Of a DNA stretch of 64,000 bases, positions 17,124 to 26,393 are shown one piece after another. Each line of letters starts with the position of its first letter. Position 1 is the first letter of the stretch. The stretch is from Aporhodopirellula rubra (GTDB taxonomy: Bacteria; Planctomycetota; Planctomycetia; Pirellulales; Pirellulaceae), in assembly GCF_014192335.1 (NCBI RefSeq), contig NZ_JACHXU010000002.1:1-64000 (forward strand), given 5' to 3'. Made by a program: the position numbers and the translations under genes. A model generated the notes under the pieces. That model was not told where the DNA came from. It made no database searches and saw only the letters and a list, made by a program, of their open reading frames with translations.

Positions 17124-18002
17124 TTGGACATTTCATTGAGCATTCGATCCGACGCCTCAAGCATCCCCCGAGAAAACGTCCTGCGTTCCAACCGCGAGTG
17201 TTACCAGCGGATGACGGCGGCCGACGCGCCGCTGTGCCGAATCGTGTCCGACGAAGAGCTCGCCGAACCGCTCAAGACGGTCGACCGGATCGGCTGGCTC
17301 GGCGGAAACATTCGGGGTTGGAAAGTTCTCTGCTTGGCCGCCGGCGGTGGTCGCCAGAGTTGCCTGTACGCGGCGGCCGGTGCGGACGTCACCGTCGTCG
17401 ACCTCAGCCCCGCGATGTTGGAACTCGATCGCCAGGCGGCTGCACGGCGGAAGTATTCGGTGCGTCTGTTCGAAGGATCGATGGACGACCTCTCCATGTT
17501 GCCACCACAATCGTTCGATTTGGTTGTCCATCCCGTTAGCAGTTGCTACCTGCCGGATGTCGCGGCCATCTACGCTCAAGTCGCACGAGTCACTCGGCCG
17601 GGCGGACTGTACATCAGCCAACACAAATCCCCGGTCAGTCTGCAGGGATCGATGCAGCGAGGCAACGGACACTACGAACTTCGCCACGACTACTATCGCA
17701 CCGATCCCGTGCCACCACCGGATATGTCGAACCCGGTATCGAGCCGACTGCGCGAGAGCGGCGCGGTCGAGTTCCTGCACCGTTGGGAACAACTGATCGG
17801 CGGGCTGTGTCGCAACGGCTTTGTCGTCGAAGATCTCGTCGAGCCCCTGCACGCGTCCGCCGACGCGGCGCCTGACACCTTCGCAGACCGAGCCCGCGTG
17901 ATCGCCCCCTATGTTCGCATCAAAGCCCGCCGAAACGTGGCGACCTCCGCCGATTCGAGCGTCCCGAGCCCCACCGAGCCCACAATCTGGTTGCCGCAAT
18001 AA
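17124..18002 (+). CDS. Class I SAM-dependent methyltransferase
   Basis: The product has 292 residues from a TTG at 17124; no good ribosome site is seen, so the exact start is uncertain. Motif I is VLCLAAGGGRQ (about residues 68-78), followed by an acidic residue in VTVVDLSPAML and the motif IV-like strand FDLVVHPVS. The fold is that of Methyltransf_11/25 proteins, which methylate small molecules, lipids or proteins; the substrate is not evident. It stands alone, upstream of a tRNA on the other strand. Confidence 0.8.
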   Translation: MDISLSIRSDASSIPRENVLRSNRECYQRMTAADAPLCRIVSDEELAEPLKTVDRIGWLGGNIRGWKVLCLAAGGGRQSCLYAAAGADVTVVDLSPAMLELDRQAAARRKYSVRLFEGSMDDLSMLPPQSFDLVVHPVSSCYLPDVAAIYAQVARVTRPGGLYISQHKSPVSLQGSMQRGNGHYELRHDYYRTDPVPPPDMSNPVSSRLRESGAVEFLHRWEQLIGGLCRNGFVVEDLVEPLHASADAAPDTFADRARVIAPYVRIKARRNVATSADSSVPSPTEPTIWLPQ

Positions 18003-18077
18003 GTTCGGCACCGGATCCGTTCGCGATCGCCAATCCAGATGCGATCGCCATCGATGACGCGAAATCCACACCATCAG

Positions 18078-18151
18078 CACGCCCGGCAGGATTCGAACCT
18101 GCGACCGTCGCATTAGAAGTGCGATGCTCTATCCAGCTGAGCTACGGGCGC
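18078..18151 (-). tRNA. tRNA-Arg, anticodon TCT
   Basis: A full cloverleaf of 74 bases reads on the minus strand. The acceptor arms GCGCCCG and CGGGCGT end in a G-U first pair, with discriminator G. The D-arm is GCTC/GAGC, the anticodon stem TCGCA/TGCGA, the anticodon loop CTTCTAA (anticodon TCT), and the T-arm GCAGG-TTCGAAT-CCTGC. CCA is not encoded. Confidence 0.97.
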
Positions 18152-18399
18152 GTGGGGGGGGATCAGGCTCGCTTGATCAGCAAGCCCAGAACGGACACTT
18201 TACTCGGCGATCGGGTTCCCTGGCAATCACGGATGATTTTTGCAACGCACGCTCGAAAAGAGTCGCGAAAAGCCTGCCGAACCGCTCTCCCAAAATCGCG
18301 ATGGTGCGTCCCTACCGATTGAACCTTACAACGCGTCTTCGTTTCGCCGAAGCGATGGGTCACGTGCGCAGACTCAGAGGTCGCGTTCGAACAGACGGC

Positions 18400-19149
18400 T
18401 CAGTTGGCACTAAACGGCGGCGGGAATTGATTGTCGCTCGACCGCTGTGAATGCTCCTGCAGATCGACGTCTTTTTCGCTTGAGCTGACCGACTGCAAAT
18501 TGATCTCACCGCGATCGATCAGCCAAATCAAGTGCTCCGCACGGGCGTCGACGTCGCTCATCTCCAGCAACTTCAATTTGTCTTCGGGTTCGAACGGGAG
18601 CGTGTAGGCGATGATATCGGTGATCGGACCGACGCCCATCTGCCCGGCCATCAATTCATGGAGGCTTTGCTGCGAACCGGCTTTCGGCGGGATGATTTTG
18701 CCGAACGACGTCAGCAACCGTCGCTTCAGTTCGTTGCGTTGCCCGGTCGCCGCCGGAACGTAGAAGTCATCGATCAAGTCGACCTGAGCGGATCGGAACG
18801 GACGCGTCGTTTCGAGTTCCCGGCGAATTTTTGCCCGCCGCACACCCACTATCAGGATATTGTGCCGGTCACCGGCCAGCTCAGCGTGCGAAACGATTTT
18901 TCCGATACAAACGGTCCTGGCGACAGGCGGCGATTCCGCTTCCCCCACCGAGGCGGCATCTAAATACGTCGCCATCGTGATCAGTTGGTCTGTGGCCAAC
19001 GATTCCCGCAGCATTTCGACATACCGCGGTTCGAAAATGTGCAGCGGCTGCATCGCATGGGGAAACATCACCAACCCCGGCAGCGGAAATAAACGCACCT
19101 GTCCGTCAAATTCGTCGGGTAGCTGGGTCACGTCGGAAAACGGATTCAT
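18400..19149 (-). CDS. Lon N-terminal (substrate-binding) domain protein without protease domain
   Basis: The product has 249 residues from the ATG at 19149, chosen because GAAGG lies 9-13 bases upstream; the frame is open to 19188. The N-terminal half carries the Lon-N/LON_substr_bdg pattern LFPLPGLVMFPHAMQPLHIFEP and later a (G)xGKIVSH-like strand. There is no AAA+ or Ser-Lys protease module. Such stand-alone proteins are common in bacteria and may bind unfolded proteins; their job is not settled. It is divergent from the dCTP deaminase-like gene. Confidence 0.85.
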   Translation of the reverse strand: MNPFSDVTQLPDEFDGQVRLFPLPGLVMFPHAMQPLHIFEPRYVEMLRESLATDQLITMATYLDAASVGEAESPPVARTVCIGKIVSHAELAGDRHNILIVGVRRAKIRRELETTRPFRSAQVDLIDDFYVPAATGQRNELKRRLLTSFGKIIPPKAGSQQSLHELMAGQMGVGPITDIIAYTLPFEPEDKLKLLEMSDVDARAEHLIWLIDRGEINLQSVSSSEKDVDLQEHSQRSSDNQFPPPFSAN

Positions 19150-19347
19150 GGCGAACGCCTTCGGGATCACCCCGGCAACTGGGGGCATTTTCGATGAATG
19201 CGGGCGGGCGAAACGTTATAAAACGCACACCGCCCCTGAAATATAGCGAATTATGGGATGCGAGACCGGTTACGGCAGGCCGAAACTCGTTAAATTAAGA
19301 TTTGTAAATCGACACCCCTGACCATCCGCATTGACGAGCGTCATCGC

Positions 19348-19932
19348 ATGATTTTATCCAGTCAAGAATTGCTTTCTCGGATGGGCAAAGACCTCGTAAT
19401 TGATCCCTTCGATCCGTCGCGACTGAACTCCAACAGCTACAACCTGTCGCTGTATCACGAATTGCTCGTCTACGAGGAAGTCGTTCTCGATGCGGCCAGT
19501 CCTAACCGATATCGTCGAATCGAGATCCCCTCCGAAGGCCTGACTCTGCAACCCGGCGTGCTCTACCTCGGACGAACGATCGAGCACACCGAAACGCAAA
19601 ACCTCGTCCCAGTCCTGCACGCACGATCTTCGTTGGGCCGACTCGGCCTGGTTCTCAACCCCGGCGGAAGTCTCGGCCAGTCCGGATACTGCGGAACGTG
19701 GACGCTCGAGATGCATTGCATCCAACCCGTTCGCATTTACCCCGAGATGCAAGTGTGCCAGATCTCCTATCACGAACTGCTCGGCACCTGCAAACCGTGC
19801 GACGAAGACAAGTATCAAAACAGCACCGACATTCAGCCGAGCCTCCTGCACCGCGAACTCGGATACGACGACGGCAGCACGCAACTCGAACTGGAACTCA
19901 GTTTCGATGAAGCCATCGAAGCGGCCCGTTAG
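19348..19932 (+). CDS. dcd: dCTP deaminase-like protein
   Basis: This 194-residue protein of the dUTPase/dCTP deaminase superfamily should convert dCTP to dUTP in pyrimidine nucleotide supply. The family signature ARSSLGRLGL lies at 92-101 and TLE at 119-121, where Glu 121 is the expected catalytic base. The stretch between (LNPGGSLGQSGYCG) lacks the usual DPG that holds a conserved Asp in E. coli Dcd, so the substrate or mechanism could differ. Length is close to normal. It is a single gene with no visible operon partner. Confidence 0.8.
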   Translation: MILSSQELLSRMGKDLVIDPFDPSRLNSNSYNLSLYHELLVYEEVVLDAASPNRYRRIEIPSEGLTLQPGVLYLGRTIEHTETQNLVPVLHARSSLGRLGLVLNPGGSLGQSGYCGTWTLEMHCIQPVRIYPEMQVCQISYHELLGTCKPCDEDKYQNSTDIQPSLLHRELGYDDGSTQLELELSFDEAIEAAR

Positions 19933-20004
19933 ACTCGCCGTTTTGCAGAAGTGGTCATCCTCAATCTGCGGACATCACACGGTGCGAAACCTGGGTTCCG
20001 CCAT

Positions 20005-21375
20005 CTACTCAACACGTCTCGCCGTTTGACGGATTCCGTTTTGCAGTAGCTCGAGCGACATGCACTTGCCGTCGGCGCCCATCTTAAACGCGAGGCTCGC
20101 CGGAACGACTTTGTAGAACCACTCGGTTTCTGACTTGGCATAGACTTGATGCGTCGGCTGATTCGTAATCCCGACCATCAGTTTGCCGTCGCGAACACGG
20201 ACGTCGAAAATGAAAGTCGGTGCCAACTGGTAGCGTCCTTCGAGTCGTTTCATCTTTTCTAACGCAACGTCGACCTCGACAGGCGTCTCGGAAGCTGACG
20301 AAGCGTCATTGGCATTCGCGAGCTCCACCATGATCCGCGTCGCCAACGCATCCACCGCGTCGCACGAGGTATTGCACAAGATCACCACGGCGATCTTTTG
20401 ATCACGGTTGATCATCAACATCGAACGAAACCCACCCGTCCCGCCGTTGTGCCAACGCGTTTGACCATCGCCGGCAACGTGCCACCCCAGTCCCATCGCG
20501 GAGGCAGAACCGGTGGTCGCCTGATGTTGCCGCCACGCCAATTCGATCGCATCGCCGACGTCACCTTCGGGCGGGTCCAAGTTCGTCTGGGCAAACGTCA
20601 ACATGTCGTCAATGTTGCTGCGAATGCCACCGGCGCCGGGAAGGTCGGCGAACTCCCACGTGCTCGTTGCATTCAAACCGGCGTCGTGAGGCGTTGCCAT
20701 TGTCGATCGCATCGAATCACTCAGTTCCACGGAGGTGGCGTCCATCTTCAAGGGGCCAGTGATTCTTTCTCGCAATTGCTCGTCGTACGAACGTTCGGCG
20801 TCCCGGCAGATGAGATCCCCGAGCAACGCAACGGCAAAGTTCGAATACACACCTTCGGCCCCCGGTGCCCGGCGGAGCGAATGTGATTTCAGAAACTCGA
20901 ATGCTTGCGTCGACGTGTACCTCGCGTATGGATTGTCGGACGCGACATCTCGCATGTTGTCGGGCAGTCGCGGCAACCCTGATCGGTGCGTTGCCAAATG
21001 CCGCAGCGTAATCGCCGTGTTCTTCCACCTCGGCATCTCGACTCCCTCGGGAAGGAAATCACCGGCCGGTTGATCCAGCCGCATCCGATCTGTAGCAACC
21101 GCATCGGCCAGCATCAATCCAGTGAAGACTTTCGAAATCGATCCGATCTCATAAACCGTTTCATCGCTCGCCCGCGGACTTCCTTTAGCGACCGTTCCTA
21201 CATGCACGGTCAATCGCTGGCCACCCGAGATGACGCCGATCGACATCCCCATAACGCGTTCGGTTTTTACTAAGGGCTCGGCGAGATCGCGAACCCGGCT
21301 CGCGAGACTTTGAGCCCCCGCGTCACTGGAAAGGCACAATAGCCCGAGAACAAACATCGCTTTGATACGCAACAT
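20005..21375 (-). CDS. Secreted serine hydrolase of the beta-lactamase (class C/PBP4*) fold
   Basis: The product has 456 residues. A signal peptide at 1-22 ends in GAQS. The SxxK motif is SISK at 79-82, giving Ser 79 as nucleophile; YSN is at 177-179; an HNGG motif takes the place of KTG. A C-terminal beta-rich tail of about 100 residues resembles the DUF3471-type extension of these hydrolases. Such proteins include esterases and D-aminopeptidases as well as lactamases, so antibiotic resistance should not be assumed. It stands alone, divergent from the first PSD1 gene. Confidence 0.85.
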   Translation of the reverse strand: MLRIKAMFVLGLLCLSSDAGAQSLASRVRDLAEPLVKTERVMGMSIGVISGGQRLTVHVGTVAKGSPRASDETVYEIGSISKVFTGLMLADAVATDRMRLDQPAGDFLPEGVEMPRWKNTAITLRHLATHRSGLPRLPDNMRDVASDNPYARYTSTQAFEFLKSHSLRRAPGAEGVYSNFAVALLGDLICRDAERSYDEQLRERITGPLKMDATSVELSDSMRSTMATPHDAGLNATSTWEFADLPGAGGIRSNIDDMLTFAQTNLDPPEGDVGDAIELAWRQHQATTGSASAMGLGWHVAGDGQTRWHNGGTGGFRSMLMINRDQKIAVVILCNTSCDAVDALATRIMVELANANDASSASETPVEVDVALEKMKRLEGRYQLAPTFIFDVRVRDGKLMVGITNQPTHQVYAKSETEWFYKVVPASLAFKMGADGKCMSLELLQNGIRQTARRVE

Positions 21376-21605
21376 GGCGGAGACCGATAACCGTGCAAAT
21401 GGGGACGCGAATCAATGAGGAAACATCGGCCCGTTGTCGTCCATGCGACACGCGCTGTCAAACTGACCAACGCCGCCACACGTTGAATTTGATCGCCGCG
21501 AAAATCTACACATTACCAATTCAGTTCTGGTAATATGAAATACGCGATCCCCAGCCACGTCCTGCTCGACGTATCTCTCCCCACCTCCCGCCCCGATTCG
21601 GTCCG

Positions 21606-24600
21606 ATGCAACAATCCTTGTTTGTTCTCGCCTGCATCGTTCTGACGGCTGCCACTGCCGTTGCTCAAACAGACGACCGGCAACAACGCCGAGAACGATT
21701 CTTCGAAGCCCGTGTGCGTCCTTTGTTGATCGCGAAGTGCTATGAATGCCACAGTGATGTCAAACAAGAATCCGGACTCCGACTCGACTCACGCATGGGG
21801 GTTCTTCGCGGTGGCGACAGTGGACCGGCGGCAATCGCGCGAGACACGGCCGAAAGCCTGATCATGCAGGCGGTTCTGTACGAAGGTTTGGAAATGCCAC
21901 CGGAGGCACCGCTCGAAGAAGACGAGATCGACGTTTTCAAAAAGTGGATCATGATGGGACTGCCATGGCCCGAGGAAGCCGCACCGGCCGCGGCGGCATT
22001 GGGAGACCAAGTCGCGATCAACAAAATCGCAAAGAACCACTGGGCTTTCCAACCGATTCGCCAGCCACCCGTTCCAGACCTCGCATCGCAAGGCGCCACG
22101 GCACCGGCGAACGACGCACCGGTTGGTTGCAGAATCAACAATCCGGTTGATGCGTTCATCAACTCGCAATTGATCGAACACGAGCTGCCCGCTTCGAAGC
22201 CGGCCGACCGCCGAACGCTCATCCGCAGGGCGACGATGGACGTGATCGGCCTGCCGCCCACGCCTCGGGAAGTCAGCGATTTCATTCAGGATGACTCCTC
22301 GGATTCGGCCGCGTTCGCGAAAGTCATCGATCGGCTGCTCGCCTCGGAACACTACGGCGAACGTTGGGGACGTTATTGGCTCGACCTGGCTCGGTACGCC
22401 GACACCCAAGATTGGCAGGCCCAAGCGGACGTGCGGTACCCGTTCGCGTACACCTTTCGCGACTACGTCATCGACTCCCTCAACGCAGACAAACCGTACG
22501 ACCGATTTATCACGGAACAAATTGCCGCCGACTCTCTCGGTTTGCCAGACGATGCACCGGAACTCGCGGCGTTGGGATTCATCACCGTGGGACCGCGGTT
22601 CCGTAACAACCGCATCGAACGAGCCGCGGATCAGATCGATGTGGTGACTCGAGGTTTGATGGGGCTGACTGTCGCCTGTGCCCGATGCCACGATCACAAA
22701 TACGACCCGATTCCGATCGAAGACTATTACTCGTTGTACGGGGTGATGGCGAGCTGCGAGATTCCCGATGAGTTTCCCGAAATCAGCAGCCTCAGCGTGG
22801 ACGAAGATCTGAGCAAGGATTTCCAACGCCAATTGAACCGCGCCCAATCAGCAATGTCGAAGTACCGTCGTGACCTGCGTTCCCAAGCGATCGCGAAACT
22901 GAAACAAAATTGTGAGCCATACTTCCTCGGCTACTACGACATGCACGTGGGCAGCCAAATGCAAATCCGGGCCGTTGTCAGCAAACGGAAAGTCGAGCAC
23001 TCCGCGATGACACCGCTCGCAGCCGACTTGCTGAAATTGACACGGCAAAAACGTCTCTCCAACGATCCGGTCTGGGGACCGTGGGTCGCCGCGTTTTCCA
23101 AATCGGAATCGGACTACGCGAGCAGTCATGGAGACTTGATCGCGAAGTGGAAAGCCGACACCAAACTCAATCCGGTTCTGCAGAAAGCGATCGTTACCGC
23201 ATCCCCAAAGACACTGCTGGATCTGCTGCTGGTCTATGCCAGCGAATTCCAACAAGTCATGGATGCATGGCGGACAGCCAGCAAACAGAATCCCGATGCG
23301 GCGAGGTTGTCGGATGACTCTCAGGAACAGATTCGCCTCGCGTTGTTGGGCAATGACGGCCTGTTCATGCTCGACGAACAAGCGGTCGTGAACGGTTCGC
23401 GGTTACTCGGCTCGGGCCGCAGGAAACTGGGAGATCTTGAAAAAGCGATCGGGGAGGTCTACGCGACTCACCCCGGCGCTCCCCCCAAAGCGATGGTGAT
23501 TGAAGACAAACCCACCCCCGTGAATCCCTACGTGATGCTTCGTGGGGAACCCGCCCGACGCGGTGACCGCGTCCCTCGGAGGTTCGTTTCGATTATGGCC
23601 GGCGAAGACGCCGAACCGTTCGCCGACGGCAGCGGTCGTGCGGGTCTTGCCGCCGCAATCACCTCGGCGGACAACCCACTCACGCCACGTGTGATCGTCA
23701 ACCGAGTGTGGAGCAAATACTTCGACAACGGGTTGGTCGAATCGGCGGATGACTTCGGACTGCGATCACCGCCGCCATCGCATCCGGAGTTGCTGGATTG
23801 GTTGGCATCAGAATTCATTCAGCACGATTGGTCACTGAAATGGCTGCACCGCACAATCCTTTCATCGGCCGCCTATCAACGCGGCAGCGATCGAAATGAG
23901 ATCGCTCGCGAGCGAGATCCGGAAAACGTCTTCCTCAGTCACCAAAACCGAAAACGTCTCGACTTCGAAGCGATGCGTGACGCAATGTTGGCCGTCAGCG
24001 AAACGCTCGACCCCAACGTCGGAGGCCGCAGCGTGAAGTTGTCGGAGACGCCCTACCCAACGCGTCGCACCGTTTACGCCTACGTCGATCGCGTTGAACT
24101 CGACCCGATGTTACGTGCCTTTGATTTCGCAACGCCGACAACCTCGACAGCGGAACGGTCCGTCACGACCGTGCCACAGCAATCACTCTTTGTCATGAAC
24201 CATCCTTTCGTGGTGCAATGCGCGAAAGAACTCGCGAAACTCGCTCGCCCGTCCGGCAACGAAGATCACGCCACGGGCATCAATGCCATCTACCAACGCG
24301 TGCTCTCGCGCGACGCCACGCCGACGGAACGAAAACTCGTCACGCGTTTTCTGTCTGTCGCCGAAACCACCAACGAAGAGGATCTCGCCGTTTGGCAATA
24401 CGGCATCGGCAGCTTCGATGGAACCGAACACGACTTTGAGCCGCTCGAACAATGGACCGGCCAACAGTACCAATTCAGCGACACGTTCCCCGACGCGAAC
24501 GTCGGTTACGTTCGTCTGACGTCGCGTGGCGGGAACACACCCCGGGGGGCCAATCGTGCCGTCATTCGTCGTTGGGTGTCCCCAATTGAAGGGACGGTTT

Positions 24601-24962
24601 CCATCACTGGGATTTTGAAACATGAACGGGACAAAGGCGATGGCGTCATCGCAAAAATCGCCAGCGACACGATCGAACCCACCCCCTCTTGGACGGCCCT
24701 GAACAGCCAATGCGAAACCCGGGTCGAGAACGTGAACGTCCGCGTCGGAACCACGATCGACTTCGTCATCGGTGCCGGAAAGAACGCGTCAAACGACATT
24801 TTTCTCTGGTCCCCGGAAATCCGGGCCATCGACGCAGCAAACATGACGACGGTGTGGAACGCATCGGCTGGCTTTTCACCACCACCGGTTCCGCATCTCG
24901 ACGGATGGGAACAACTCGCGCAAGCGTTGATGTTGACGAACGAATTCTTCTACTTGGATTGA
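21606..24962 (+). CDS. Planctomycete PSD1 cytochrome-c-like protein with DUF1549 and DUF1553
   Basis: This is an 1118-residue exported protein with signal peptide at 1-20 (ending VAQ). The PSD1 cytochrome c-like domain carries a heme motif CYECH near residue 41, then DUF1549 (about 180-385, including a second CxxCH, CARCH, before DHKYDPI), and DUF1553 (about 690-950). About 170 extra residues form a beta-rich C-terminal segment (about 930-1085). The family is abundant in planctomycetes and of unknown biochemical role, often next to sulfatases or DUF1501. The DUF1501 gene begins 6 bases after the stop, so the two form one operon. Confidence 0.9.
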   Translation: MQQSLFVLACIVLTAATAVAQTDDRQQRRERFFEARVRPLLIAKCYECHSDVKQESGLRLDSRMGVLRGGDSGPAAIARDTAESLIMQAVLYEGLEMPPEAPLEEDEIDVFKKWIMMGLPWPEEAAPAAAALGDQVAINKIAKNHWAFQPIRQPPVPDLASQGATAPANDAPVGCRINNPVDAFINSQLIEHELPASKPADRRTLIRRATMDVIGLPPTPREVSDFIQDDSSDSAAFAKVIDRLLASEHYGERWGRYWLDLARYADTQDWQAQADVRYPFAYTFRDYVIDSLNADKPYDRFITEQIAADSLGLPDDAPELAALGFITVGPRFRNNRIERAADQIDVVTRGLMGLTVACARCHDHKYDPIPIEDYYSLYGVMASCEIPDEFPEISSLSVDEDLSKDFQRQLNRAQSAMSKYRRDLRSQAIAKLKQNCEPYFLGYYDMHVGSQMQIRAVVSKRKVEHSAMTPLAADLLKLTRQKRLSNDPVWGPWVAAFSKSESDYASSHGDLIAKWKADTKLNPVLQKAIVTASPKTLLDLLLVYASEFQQVMDAWRTASKQNPDAARLSDDSQEQIRLALLGNDGLFMLDEQAVVNGSRLLGSGRRKLGDLEKAIGEVYATHPGAPPKAMVIEDKPTPVNPYVMLRGEPARRGDRVPRRFVSIMAGEDAEPFADGSGRAGLAAAITSADNPLTPRVIVNRVWSKYFDNGLVESADDFGLRSPPPSHPELLDWLASEFIQHDWSLKWLHRTILSSAAYQRGSDRNEIARERDPENVFLSHQNRKRLDFEAMRDAMLAVSETLDPNVGGRSVKLSETPYPTRRTVYAYVDRVELDPMLRAFDFATPTTSTAERSVTTVPQQSLFVMNHPFVVQCAKELAKLARPSGNEDHATGINAIYQRVLSRDATPTERKLVTRFLSVAETTNEEDLAVWQYGIGSFDGTEHDFEPLEQWTGQQYQFSDTFPDANVGYVRLTSRGGNTPRGANRAVIRRWVSPIEGTVSITGILKHERDKGDGVIAKIASDTIEPTPSWTALNSQCETRVENVNVRVGTTIDFVIGAGKNASNDIFLWSPEIRAIDAANMTTVWNASAGFSPPPVPHLDGWEQLAQALMLTNEFFYLD

Positions 24963-24968
24963 TCGACG

Positions 24969-26375
24969 ATGCATCCTGATCGTAAACCTCACCAACTCTC
25001 TCGCCGGTCGCTTCTCCAAAATTCGGGGATGGGATTGGGCATGCTGGCCGCCTCGAGTCTGCTCGCCGAAGAAACGTCGAGCGGCAGTGGTTCGCTCGCA
25101 CCGCGGCAGCCTCATCATGCGGCGCGGGCCAAACGGGTGATTCACGTGTTCGCCAACGGCGGCCCGTCACAGATCGACACGTTCGATCCCAAGCCGATGC
25201 TACAAAAAATGCAAGGCAAAACGCTGTCGAAGAAACTCGAGAAGGATCGACGTCTCGGCGGTGTTGCCCATGGATCGCCGTTCAAGTTCAAACAACACGG
25301 TCAATCGGGCATCGAGATTAGCGAACTGTTTCCTAAGTTGGCTCAGCACGCCGACGACCTGTGTGTGATCCGGTCGATGGTTACCGATGTACCCAACCAT
25401 GAACCGGCGTTGTTGATGATGAACTGCGGCGACATTGTCCGTCCGCGTCCCGCGGTGGGTTCGTGGGCGTTATATGGATTAGGCACCGAAAATCAAAGCC
25501 TGCCGGGCTTCGTCGCAATGTGCCCCAAGGGTCTCCCGACGGCGGCGACCGCAAATTGGCGCAGTGCGTTCCTGCCCGGCATTTATCAAGGCACCTACGT
25601 CGACTCGCAGTACAACGATCCCGACCTGTTGGTGGCGAACATTCAGAACGAATACTTACTCGCGAAACAACAGCGACAACAAATCGGACTGGTTCAGAAA
25701 CTCAACGCGTTGCACTTGGCCGATCGCCCGGGAGACCACGCACTTGAATCGCGAATCCAATCGCTCGAACTCGCCTTTCGGATGCAAGACGAAGCCTCCG
25801 ACGCGTTCGACATCACCCGCGAACCCGCCCACATTCTCGAAGCGTATGGCGACGGACAACAAGGCCGACAACTCTTGATCGCACGACGATTGGTCGAGCG
25901 TGGCGTGCGATACGTTCAGGTTTACCACGGTGCCGGACAACCCTGGGATTCGCACGCAAACTTAGATGTCGGCCATCGTCGACTCGCCGCTGAATGCGAC
26001 GGTCCGCTCGCGGCGTTACTGAGCGATCTGAAACAGCGAGGCATGCTCGAAGACACGCTCGTCATTTGGGGCGGCGAGATGGGACGCACTCCCACCGTCC
26101 AATTGCCGCTCGGCCCGAAACCGGGACGAGACCATCACGACGACGGATTCACAATCTGGATGGCAGGCGGCGGCGTCAAATCAGGACACGTTCACGGGGT
26201 CACCGACGAAGTCGGGCTCACCACCGTAGAAGATCGCATGCACGTTCATGACTTACACGCGACAATCCTTCATCTCCTCGGTTTCGACCACACGAAGCTG
26301 ACGTACCGTTACAGTGGCCGCGACATGCGGCTCACCGACATTCACGGACACATTGTCGACGGAATCCTCGCGTAG
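24969..26375 (+). CDS. DUF1501 family protein with Tat-type signal
   Basis: The product has 468 residues. The N-terminus carries SRRSLLQNSGMG (RR at about 13-14) and a hydrophobic segment, so it is probably exported folded. The body matches DUF1501, related to the alkaline phosphatase/sulfatase fold, with ANGGPSQIDTFDPK, VIWGGEMGRTP and (G)RDHHDDGFTIWMAGGG. It follows the PSD1 gene after 6 bases. The pair is a standard planctomycete arrangement thought to handle complex organic matter, but the reaction is unknown. It ends 18 bases from the convergent sigma gene. Confidence 0.9.
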   Translation: MHPDRKPHQLSRRSLLQNSGMGLGMLAASSLLAEETSSGSGSLAPRQPHHAARAKRVIHVFANGGPSQIDTFDPKPMLQKMQGKTLSKKLEKDRRLGGVAHGSPFKFKQHGQSGIEISELFPKLAQHADDLCVIRSMVTDVPNHEPALLMMNCGDIVRPRPAVGSWALYGLGTENQSLPGFVAMCPKGLPTAATANWRSAFLPGIYQGTYVDSQYNDPDLLVANIQNEYLLAKQQRQQIGLVQKLNALHLADRPGDHALESRIQSLELAFRMQDEASDAFDITREPAHILEAYGDGQQGRQLLIARRLVERGVRYVQVYHGAGQPWDSHANLDVGHRRLAAECDGPLAALLSDLKQRGMLEDTLVIWGGEMGRTPTVQLPLGPKPGRDHHDDGFTIWMAGGGVKSGHVHGVTDEVGLTTVEDRMHVHDLHATILHLLGFDHTKLTYRYSGRDMRLTDIHGHIVDGILA

Positions 26376-26393
26376 GAACCGAAGACGAAGACA

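Noticed and set aside
17157-18113. 318-residue open frame on the minus strand
   Set aside because: It lies antisense to the methyltransferase gene and runs into the tRNA. The translation has no domain and is Arg/His-rich, as expected for a GC-rich shadow frame.
18078-18151. tRNA-Arg as an integration site of a genomic island
   Set aside because: No integrase or repeated tRNA 3' end lies nearby. The only tyrosine recombinase is 17 kb away in an IS91-like element.
20005-21375. Antibiotic-resistance beta-lactamase
   Set aside because: SxxK and YSN are present, but the third motif is HNGG and the C-terminal tail matches esterase/peptidase-type relatives, so resistance cannot be claimed.
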